Source of the DNA: Gemmatirosa kalamazoonensis
Lineage (GTDB): Bacteria; Gemmatimonadota; Gemmatimonadetes; Gemmatimonadales; Gemmatimonadaceae
Direction of reading: 5' to 3'
Length of the DNA: 64,000 bases
NCBI RefSeq assembly: GCF_000522985.1
Contig: NZ_CP007128.1
Span: forward strand, 4,634,220-4,698,219
The translations under genes were made by a program, and so were the position numbers. The first letter of the stretch is position 1, and every line of letters begins with the position of its first letter. Below the pieces are notes generated by a model. That model made no database searches. It was not told the DNA's origin and saw only the letters and a program-made list of their open reading frames with translations. This document shows, piece after piece, positions 53,190-61,803 of the stretch.

Positions 53190-55235
53190 ATGCGTCTCCT
53201 CGCTCTCGCCGCCCTCGTCGCCGTCAGTGAGGCGGCCGCGCAGCCGCCCGCGTCGATCGTTCCCGTCCCGCTGAAGGTGGTCGATCCGGCGTTCGTCGAC
53301 ACCACGGCGAAGGCGTGCACGGACTTCTTCCAGTACGCGAACGGTGCGTGGCTGGCGAAGGACACCATCCCCGCCGCGTACTCGTCGTCGGGCGTCGGCC
53401 GCGACATGAGCGACCGCAACGAGCTCGTCGTGCGCTCGGTGCTCGAGGACGTGCTGGCGCGGCGCGCGACGCTCGCGGCGGAGACCACGCCGCACAAGCT
53501 CGCGACGTTCTACGGCACGTGCATGGACTCGACGGCCGCGGAGCGCACGGGCGTGTCGGCGGTGAAGCCGCTGCTCACGGCGATCGACGGCATCGCGTCG
53601 CGCGCGGGGCTCGTGCAGCAGATCGCGGCGCTGCAGGCGCAGGGCGTCAACGTCGCGTTCGGGTTCGGCCCCGAGGTCGGGCGGCACGACGCGGCCCACT
53701 ACGTCGCCGGCGTCTACCAGGGCGGGCTCGGTCTCCCCGACCGCGACTACTACTTCGAGAAGGGCGCCGCCGGCGACTCCACGCGGCGCGCGTACGTCAC
53801 GTACCTCGCGCGGCTGCTCGAGCTCGCGGGCACGCCGGCCGCCGAGTCGCGGCGCGTCGCGGGGCGCGTGCTCGCGTTCGAGACGTCGCTCGCCGCCGCG
53901 TCGATGACGCGCGTCGCGCAGCGCGACCCGGCGGCGACGGACCATCTCATGCCGTTAGGCCGCCTGCGCGCGCTCGCCCCGCACGTCGCGTGGACGGACT
54001 ACTTCAGCGCGGTGGGGATCACGTCGCCGGTGCAGCAGGTGAACGTCGGCATGCCCGACTTCGTGAAGCGCGTCGACAGCCTCGTCGCGCGCGCGCCGCT
54101 GTCGGACTGGCGCGCGTACCTGCGCGCGCACGTGCTCGCCGAGACGGCGCCGTGGCTCAGCGCGCCGTTCGTCGACGAGAGCTTCGCGTTCACGTCGCGC
54201 TTCACGGGAGCGAAGGCACAGCTGCCCCGCTGGAAGCGCTGCCTGCGCGAGGCCGACGCGGACCTCGGCGAGGCGCTCGGCGAGAGCTACGTCGCGAAGA
54301 CGTTCTCGCCCGAGGCGCGCGCGCGGGCGAAGGCGGTCATCGACGACATCCGCGCCGCGTTCGGCGAGCGGCTCAAGCGGCTCACGTGGATGTCGGACTC
54401 CACGCGCGCGCAGGCGCTCGACAAGCTCGCGCGGATGGGCGAGAAGGTCGGCTACCCGGAGCGGTGGCGCGACTACGGGAAGCTCGACGTGCAGGACGGG
54501 CCGTTCGCGCTGAACGTGCTGCGCGCGCACTCGTTCGAGTGGCAGCGCACGATCAACCGCCCCGGAGCGCCGGTGGACACGACGGAGTGGAACATGACCG
54601 TGCCCACCGTGAACGCGTACTACGACCCGTCGAAGAACGAGATGGTGTTCCCCGCCGGCGCGCTCGCGCCGCAGACGTTCGATCCCGCGGCCGACGACGG
54701 CGCGAACTACGGCGCGTTAGGCGGCAGCTGGGCCGGCCACGAGCTGACGCACGGCTTCGACGACGAGGGCCGCCACTTCGATGCCGCGGGCAACCAGCGC
54801 GATTGGTGGACGCCGACGGACTCGCTCCGCTTCACGCAGCAGGCGCAGCGCGTCGTCGACCAGTTCGACACGTACGTGCAGGTGGACACGTTCCACGTGA
54901 ACGGCAAGCTGACGTTGGGCGAGAACATCGCCGACTACGGCGGCGTGCTCACCGGGTTCGACGCGCTGCAGCGCGCGCTCGCACGCAACGGGCGGCCGGC
55001 GCTCATGGACGGCTACACGCCCGAGCAGCGCTTCTTCCTCGGCTACGCGCAGAGCTGGCGCGAGCACACGCGGCCCGAGGCGATGCGCACGCGCGTGACG
55101 ACGGACCCACACGCGCCGGCGCGCTGGCGCGTGAACGGCCCGCTGTCGAACAGCGAGGCGTTCGCGCGCGCGTGGGGGTGCAAGCCGGGCGATCCCATGG
55201 TCCGGCCGCGCGAGGTCGTGCCGCAGATCTGGTAA
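53190..55235 (+). CDS. M13-family zinc metallopeptidase
   Basis: Neprilysin-type endopeptidase, 681 residues. The signal peptide is R-L-L-A-L-A-A-L-V-A-V-S-E-A-A-A-Q. The N-terminal M13_N domain (Y-A-N-G-A-W-L-A-K-D-T) fills residues 40 to about 420. The catalytic zinc motif is H-E-L-T-H (His517, Glu518, His521), and the third ligand is Glu578 in G-E-N-I-A-D-Y-G-G. The C-terminal W motif (V-N-G-P-L-S-N) is present. Periplasmic. The heptamer occurs twice, at 53955 and 54717. It is followed after 8 bases by repeat array 8. Confidence 0.92.
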   Translation: MRLLALAALVAVSEAAAQPPASIVPVPLKVVDPAFVDTTAKACTDFFQYANGAWLAKDTIPAAYSSSGVGRDMSDRNELVVRSVLEDVLARRATLAAETTPHKLATFYGTCMDSTAAERTGVSAVKPLLTAIDGIASRAGLVQQIAALQAQGVNVAFGFGPEVGRHDAAHYVAGVYQGGLGLPDRDYYFEKGAAGDSTRRAYVTYLARLLELAGTPAAESRRVAGRVLAFETSLAAASMTRVAQRDPAATDHLMPLGRLRALAPHVAWTDYFSAVGITSPVQQVNVGMPDFVKRVDSLVARAPLSDWRAYLRAHVLAETAPWLSAPFVDESFAFTSRFTGAKAQLPRWKRCLREADADLGEALGESYVAKTFSPEARARAKAVIDDIRAAFGERLKRLTWMSDSTRAQALDKLARMGEKVGYPERWRDYGKLDVQDGPFALNVLRAHSFEWQRTINRPGAPVDTTEWNMTVPTVNAYYDPSKNEMVFPAGALAPQTFDPAADDGANYGALGGSWAGHELTHGFDDEGRHFDAAGNQRDWWTPTDSLRFTQQAQRVVDQFDTYVQVDTFHVNGKLTLGENIADYGGVLTGFDALQRALARNGRPALMDGYTPEQRFFLGYAQSWREHTRPEAMRTRVTTDPHAPARWRVNGPLSNSEAFARAWGCKPGDPMVRPREVVPQIW

Positions 55236-55243
55236 CGACATCC

Positions 55244-55423
55244 AACCGCGGAGGCCGCAGAGGGCCGCGGAGGACTGCCTCTTCGTATTGAACCACAGAG
55301 GACACGGAGGACACGGAGGAGAACCCTTCAAGAGCGTGGGTTTCCTCCGTGTCCTCCGTGTCCTCTGTGGTAAGAAGCCGTTGCCGTTCTCTGCGGCCCT
55401 CTGCGGCCCTCTGCGGTTCAACC
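55244..55423. repeat. 3'-end inverted tandem-repeat array 8 (9-base units, nested)
   Basis: Begins 8 bases after the M13 stop. Outer arms ACCGCGGAGGCCGCAGAG and CTCTGCGGCCCTCTGCGG; inner arms ACCACAGAGGACACGGAGG and CCTCCGTGTCCTCTGTGGT. Same unit family as arrays 1, 2 and 4. The stretch 55424-55555 after it has no gene; it carries the promoter region for the kinase. Confidence 0.8.
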
Positions 55424-55555
55424 GAAGCGGTCCTGCCTTGCGGCCATTCCCGGGCCGCGAGAGCTTAGCGCAGGGACCGCCCGCGCGGAGCGGCCCGAAG
55501 CCGTTCTCCTCCTTCACCGGAGTGCTGCGCCGCTTCGGCGGCGGCGGCGACCGAC

Positions 55556-57525
55556 ATGAACGCGGACGACATGGAAGTGCCGGAGGTCTCCGCGCTGGAA
55601 CCGCTTCCCATCGGTGAGGAGCGAGCCGAGGACTGGCCGCTCCTCGACCGGCGGAGCGCGGATCGACCGCGCGCGACGCCCACGGACGCCGAGACCGCGC
55701 TGCGCCGCGCTGCCGACCGGCTCGCGCGCCTCCAGTCGGTCACCGCATCGCTCGCCGCCGCCGTCGACACGGCGGCCATCGGCGACCGCGTCACGGACGC
55801 GCTGCTCGGCGCCACGGGGGCCGCCGCGGCCGCGCTCCGCGTGCTCGCGCGCGACGCCGACGGCGCGCCGGTCCTCCGACTGGTGCACGCGCGCGGCTAC
55901 TCCGACGACATGCTCGCCGCCGCCGACCTTCCGCTCGACGCGTCGACGATCGCCGCCGAGGCCGCGCGCGACGGCGCGCCGGTGTTCCTCGAGTCGCGCG
56001 CCGATTGGGAGCGGCGCTTTCAGCCGCACACCGAGCTGCACGCCGCGGCGGGCTTCGAGGGTGCGGCCGCGCTGCCGTGCGAGACGGAGGACGTGTCGTG
56101 CGTGCTCGCGATCAGCTTCGCCGGCCCGCATCCGTTCGACGCCGACGAGCGCGCGATGCTGCAGACGATGGCCGAGGAGACGGCGATCGCGCTCGGCCGC
56201 GCGCGGCTCGCCGAGCGTGCCGCGCGTCAGGCGCGCCGCTTCGCGTTCCTCGCCGACGTGTCGCGCGCGTTGTCGATGCCGACCGAGGTCGACGAGACGC
56301 TGGCGCTGATCGCGCGTCTGCCGGTGCCCGATCTCGCGGACTACTGCATCGTGTACCGGCTCGGCGCCGACGGTCGCGTGCACCGCGTCGCGCGCGCGCA
56401 CGCCGACTCGGCACGGGAGGCGGTACTCGACGCGCTCGAGCGACACTTCCCGCTCGACGCCGACTCCGAGCTGCCCGCCGCGCGCGTGATGCGCACCCAG
56501 CAGTCGGTGTTCTCGCCGCGGCTGCGCCCCGAGGATCTGCGCGCCGCCGCGCCCGACGCGCGCTACATGGAGCTGCTCGACCAGCTGGAGCTGCGCTCGG
56601 GCATCACGATCCCGCTCGTCGCGCGCGGCCGGTCGCTCGGCGCGATCGTGTTCGCGCGCAGCGCGGCGTCGAAGCGCGTGTTCGACGACGACGACCGCGA
56701 CGCGGCGCACGCGTTCGCCGAGCGCGCCGCGCTCGCGCTCGACACCACGCGTCTGCTCGCCGAGGCGCGCCAGGCGCACGCCGAGGCCGAGGTGGCGCGC
56801 GCGCAGGCCGAGCTGGCGCGCGCGCAGGCGGAGGCGGCGAGCCGCGCGCGCGAGGACTTCGTCGCGCGCATGAGCCACGAGCTGCGCACGCCGTTGAACG
56901 CCATCGGCGGCTACGCGGAGCTGATCGAGATGGGCGTGCGGGGCCCGGTCACCGAGCAGCAGCGCGAGGACCTGCGCCGGCTGCAGCGCGCGCAGCGGCA
57001 CCTGCTCGGCCTCATCAACCAGGTGCTCGCGTACGCACGCGCGGGAAGCGGCGGCATCACGTACGACATCACCGACGTGCCGATCGACGACGTGCTGCGC
57101 TCGGTGGAGGCGCTCATCGCGCCGCAGATCCGCGCGAAGGGGATCCTCTACGAGTACACGCCGTGCGACGGCGCGGCGACGCTGCGGGCCGACGCGGTGA
57201 AGCTGCGCCAGATCGTGCTCAACCTGCTCTCGAACGCGGTGAAGTTCACCGAGCCGGGGGGCCGCATCGGCGTGCAGTGCGAGCTGCAGGCCGACGTCGC
57301 GGCGATCCGCGTGCGCGACACGGGGCTCGGCGTGCCCCGGAGCAGCTCGAGGCGATCTTCGAGCCGTTCGTGCAGGCGGCACCGACGCACCGCGGCCTGC
57401 GCGACGGCGTCGGCCTCGGTCTCGCCATCAGCCGCGAGCTCGCCCGCGCGATGGGCGGCGACCTCACCGTGGAGAGCGCGTTAGGCGCCGGCTCCACGTT
57501 CACGCTGAAACTGAAGAGGGCATGA
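55556..57525 (+). pseudogene. GAF-domain sensor histidine kinase, frame-shifted near the ATP site
   Basis: About 656 residues when read through a frameshift at 57335-57338. Two GAF-like domains (about residues 50-210 and 230-400) precede the HisKA motif M-S-H-E-L-R-T-P-L-N (His441) and the HATPase_c N-box V-L-N-L-L-S-N-A-V-K-F. At V-R-D-T-G-L-G-V-P the expected next residues (E-Q-L-E-A-I-F-E-P-F) appear only in another frame after the run CCCC; one missing C explains it. The G2 region G-V-G-L-G-L-A-I-S-R-E and the end L-K-L-K-R-A are intact in that frame. Either a sequencing error or a recent inactivation. No response regulator adjoins. Confidence 0.85.
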
Positions 57526-57617
57526 GGGCATGAGGGCATGAGGGCAGGAGGGCGGGAGGGCAGGAGCGATCGCCTCTCCTGCCCTCCTGCCCTCCTGCCC
57601 TCCTGCCCTCCTGCCCT
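57518..57617. repeat. 3'-end inverted tandem-repeat array 9 (8-base units)
   Basis: Covers the kinase stop and reaches the stop of the convergent aldehyde dehydrogenase gene. Copies of GGGCATGA/GGGCAGGA face repeated CTCCTGCC. The centre GAGCGATCGCCTCTCC is nearly that of array 6. Two loci sharing the same unit and centre suggest the array spreads or is copied. Confidence 0.8.
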
Positions 57618-59051
57618 AGAGCCTCATCAGGCGGTCCACGAGCGCCCGCGTGCGCGCCGTGTACGGCGGCCACACGAGCTTCAGCGCGGAGAGTCTCGAC
57701 TGCAGCATGACGCCCTTCTTCTTGGAGAAGCGCTCGAAGCCGTCGAAGCCGTGGTAGTGGCCCATGCCGCTGGGCCCCACGCCGCCGAACGGGAGGTTGT
57801 CCTGGCCGAGGTGGTACACGACGTCGTTCACCGTCACGCCGCCGGACGTCGTGCGCTCGAGCACGAGGTTCACGCGTCGGCCGTCGTCGTCGAAGTAGTA
57901 CAGGGCGAGCGGACGCGGGCGCGCGTTCACGTAGTCGATCGCGTCCTCCAGCGCGTCGTACGGCACGAGCGGCAGCAGCGGGCCGAAGATCTCCTCCTGC
58001 ATGACCGCCAGATCCTCCGGCGGGTCGACGAGCAGCGTCGGCGGCAGCACGCGGTTGTCGATCGTGCACCGCTCGCCGGCGGGGTTCACCTCGACGACCT
58101 CCACGCCGCGGACGCGCGCCTCCTCGACGTAGCCGGCGAGCCGCGTCCAGTGCGCGGCGTTCACCACGCGCGTGTAGTCGCGTGTCTCGACGAGCCGCGG
58201 AAAGCGCTCGGCGACGAAGCGAGCGGCGGCGTCGCGGAATGCCGTCATGCGCGCGCGCGCGGCACGAGCACGTAGTCGGGCGCCACGCACGTCTGCCCGG
58301 CGTTGTACAGCTTCCCCATCAGGATGCGCTCGACCGCGCGCTCGAGCGGCGCGTCGGCGTGCACGATCGCCGGCGACTTGCCGCCCAGCTCCAGCGTCAC
58401 CGGCGTGAGGTGCTCGCTCGCGGCGCGCATCACGAGCTTGCCGACGCGCGTCGAGCCCGTGAACACGAGATGGTCGAACGGCAGCGCGGAGAACTCGGCG
58501 GCCACCTCGGGGCCGCCGGTGACGACCGCCACGCGCTCCGGCGGGAACCGCTCGGCGACGATCCGCGCGATGAGATCCGCGGTGCGCGGCGTGATCTCGC
58601 TCGGCTTCACGATGACGTGGTTCCCCGCCGCGAGCGCGCCGACGAGCGGCGAGAGCGTGAGCAGCACCTGATAGTTCCACGCGCCGATGACGCCGACGAC
58701 GCCTAACGGCTGGTACATCACGCGCGCCCGCGCCGGCAGCAGGAACCACGTCGGCCGCACGGCGCGCGGCTTCATCCACGCGCGCAGGTGGCGGCGTGCG
58801 TTGCGGAGTTCCTCGCGCAGCGGCAGCAGCTCGAGCAGCAGTGTCTCCTCGCGCGCCCGCCCACCGAAGTCCTCCGACACGCCGTCGGCGAGCTCCTCCT
58901 GGTGCGCCCGCAGCGCGTCGGCGAGCGACTCCAGCGCCTCGATGCGCGCGTCGTAGTCCGGCGCCCCCGCGGCGAACGCGCGCCGCTGCGCGTCGAGCAG
59001 CGACGCGAGCGATGGACGATCGACAGCGGGGGGCGCGGCCGTGACGGTCAT
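57616..59051 (-). pseudogene. aldehyde dehydrogenase (coniferyl aldehyde dehydrogenase type), frame-shifted at a (GC)n run
   Basis: NAD(P)-linked oxidation of aldehydes; about 477 residues when the frame is restored. The start is ATG 59051 with GCAGGAG upstream. N-terminal half from 58245: L-E-L-G-G-K-S-P and catalytic N-A-G-Q-T-C (Cys255). The frame then runs into a stop in an alternating GC stretch (58249-58261); the C-terminal half resumes at A-F-R-D-A-A-A-R-F and includes E-E-I-F-G-P-L and P-F-G-G-V-G-P-S-G. Removing one GC unit rejoins them. The Y-H-G-F-D-G-F-E-R-F-S region supports the coniferyl-ALDH subfamily. The gene appears otherwise intact. Confidence 0.85.
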
Positions 59052-59066
59052 GCAGGAGAAGATAGT

Positions 59067-59170
59067 CGGGACTCGGGACTCGGGACTCGGGACTCGGGAC
59101 TCGGGACTGGGGACTGGGGACTCGGGAGTCCGCAGCCCCGAGTCCCGAGTCCGGAGTCCCGAGTCCCGAC
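59067..59170. repeat. 3'-end inverted tandem-repeat array 10 (7-base units)
   Basis: Starts six bases beyond the stop of the minus-strand permease. GGGACTC repeated about five times, with two GGGACTG variants, faces AGTCCCG copies. It is also adjacent to the ribosome binding site of the downstream aldehyde dehydrogenase. The unit is the shortest in the set. Confidence 0.8.
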
Positions 59171-59176
59171 TACCTC

Positions 59177-61584
59177 TCACTCCGCGCGCAGCGCCCCGAT
59201 CGGATCCACGCGGCTGGCCCGCAGCGCGGGGACGAGGCACGCCGCGATGCCGGTGCCGCCGAGCACCGCGACGACGCCGAGCATCACGACCGGGTCGCCG
59301 GGCTTCACGCCGAACATCAGCCCGCGCAGGAGCTGCGACAGCCCCACGCCGAGCGCGAGGCCGAGCGCGCCACCGAGGGCCAGCTGCGCGCCGCCCTGGC
59401 GGAGCACGAGGCGCATCACGCCGCCCGTGGTCGCGCCGAGCGCCATGCGCACGCCCAGCTCGCGCGCGCGCGCCGCGCCACCGACGCGGCCATCACCGCG
59501 TACAGCCCGAGCGCGGCGAGGAACAGCGCCGTCGCGCCGAAGATGCTGAACGTGCCGCCGAACACGCGGTAGAACCACGTGCGCCGCGCGATGCGTCCGG
59601 CGAGCGTCTCGACCTCGCTCACCGCGACGTCCGGATCCACCGCGGCGACCGCGGCGCGCATGCGGGGCGCGAGCGACGTCGAGCCGTGCGCGCCGACGAC
59701 GATCCAGCGGTCCGGCCACTGGAGCAGCGGCACGTAGAACGCCTCCTGGATGCTGAGCGCGTTCGTGCCGCCGGGCGAGACGTCGGGCGCGATGCCGACG
59801 ATGGTGAGCGTGCGCGTGCGGTTCTCCGACCACCGGACCACGAGCCGCTGGCCGATCGGGTCCTTGCCGGCGAAGTGACGGCGCACGTACTCCGCGTTCA
59901 CGAGCGCCACGTCGGGCGCGCCGGCGCGGTCGCGCGCGTCGAAGTCGCGGCCCACCACCGGACGCGCGCCGACCGCGGCGAAGTACCCCGGCGACACCAC
60001 CACACGGAGCGCGATCTGCGGCCGGCCCTCGCGCTCGGGCTCCGTCTCCGGCCGCGTCGGGAGCACCGGCGAGCCGTCCGCCACCGGCATCGCGTTCGCC
60101 AGCGTCGCGTTAGGCACGCCCGCGGCGCGCAGCCGCGCCAGCAGGTCGTCGGCGAACCGCTGCACGCCGGACGAGTCGTGATCGTAGCGCGGCGGGAGCA
60201 TGAGGTTGGCCACCACCGTGCCGCGCGCGTCGACGCCGAAGTCGCGCGTGCGGAGCTTCGCGACCGTGCTCACCATCATCCCCGCGGCGACGAGGAGCCC
60301 GCACGACAGCGCCAGCTCCGCCACCACGAGCGCGCGGCTCACCCGCCCCACGCGGAAGCCCGACGTGCCGCGCATGCCATCCTTCAGCACCTCGCCGACG
60401 CCGGCGCGCGAGGCGTGCAGCGCCGGCAGGCACCCCGAGACGAGCGCCGCGGTCGCCGTCGCCGCGGCGACGAAGCCGAGCACGCGCGGGTCCATGCGGA
60501 GCACGATCCAGAACGGCGGCTCGGTGTCGACGATCGCGTGCGAGAACATCCGCATGCCGACCCACGCGATGCCGAGTCCCGCGATCGCTCCGACGGCCGC
60601 GAGCGCGAGCGACTCGGTGAGGAACAGCGCGACCACGCGTGCGCGCGACGCGCCCAGCGCCGACCGCACGGCGATCTCGCGCGCGCGGTGCGCCGCACGC
60701 GAGAGCAGCAGGTTCGCGACGTTCACGCACGCCACGACGAGCACCAGCATCACCGCGGCAAGCATCACCCACAGCAGCTTCGCGTCCTCGCCGCCGGTGA
60801 ACGCCGCGACGTATCCCTGCACCTCGGCGCGCGCGCCCTGCTCCGCGTCGCCGTGCTCGCGGTCGATCGCGGACTGCAGCGCGGTGAGCTCGCGCGTCGC
60901 CGCCTCCTTCGTGGCACCGGGGCGCAGGCGACCGAACACCTCGATCCACTGCCCCGCGTCGCGCTCGTACGCCGAGCGGTCGAGCCGCATCGGCACCCAC
61001 AGGTCGGACGTCACCGGGAACCGGAATCCCTTCGGCATCACTCCGATCACCGTCGCCGCCTCGCCGTCGACGCGGATCGATCTGCCGAGCACCTTCGGGT
61101 CCGCCTGGAATCGCGCGCGCCACACCTCGTCGCTCAGCACGGCGACGAGCGGCGCGCCCTTCACGTCGTCGCCGCTCGCGAAGTCGCGGCCGAGCGCGGG
61201 CTGCATGCGCAGCAGCGCGAACGCGCCCGCCGTGATGCGTGCGCCGCGCACGCGCTCGGGGCGGTCGTCGCCGCTCAGGTTCATCGGCGACTCCTCGAAC
61301 GCCGCGATCCCTTCCAGTGCGCGCTGCCGCTCGCGCATGGCGAGGAAGTCGCGCACGAGCACACCCATGCGCTGCCCCTTCTCGGGGATCATGCGCGTCA
61401 CCGTCACCACGCGGTCGCCCGCGGGGAACGGCAGCCCGCGCAGCATCGCGGCGTCGATGATGGAGTAGATCGCGGTCGTGAGGCCGATGCCGAGCGCCAT
61501 CGCGACGACGGCGGTCACGGCGAGCCACGGGCTCCCGCGGAGCGAGCGGACGGAGTAGCGGAGGTCGTGAACGAAGCCGTTCAT
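59177..61584 (-). pseudogene. MacB/FtsX-type ABC transporter permease (ADOP family), frame-shifted at a (GC)n run
   Basis: About 802 residues when read through. Start ATG 61584 (M-N-G-F-V-H-D-L-R-Y-S-V-R-S-L). N-terminal helix (A-V-T-A-V-V-A-M-A-L-G-I-G-L), MacB-type periplasmic core, three FtsX helices about residues 285-400, then a second copy of the same layout. The first frame ends in nonsense after S-V-A-R-R, and the true end (R-E-L-G-V-R-M-A-L-G-A-T, then L-R-A-S-R-V-D-P-I-G-A-L-R-A-E) is read from the other frame. The shift lies in the alternating GC run 59458-59471. No adjacent ATPase. Possibly intact in the cell. Confidence 0.85.
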
Positions 61585-61707
61585 GGCGCGCGACGGAAGC
61601 GGAATTCGACGGGGCCTGCCGGGAACGAGATCGTGTACGGCGATCGTGGTCGCCGCGTTTCGTTCACTGCGGGCGGAGGGACGAGGTCACGGCCGCTGGG
61701 GATGAAG

Positions 61708-61739
61708 CGATCGTCGGGATCTCGCGATCCGACCGATCG
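61708..61739. promoter_or_regulatory. imperfect inverted repeat between divergent genes
   Basis: Six plus five paired bases around three mismatches, closed by TCGC, with arms CGATCGTCGGGATC and GATCCGACCGATCG. It lies between the divergent permease (start 61584) and PEP carboxylase (start 61804). It could be an operator or a leader hairpin. No clear -10 or -35 is recognised. Confidence 0.35.
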
Positions 61740-61803
61740 CCTTTGGATCTCCGGAGAGTCCTCGCCTCGCCCCTGCCCCCTCATCGCCCGTACATTGCCG
61801 CGC

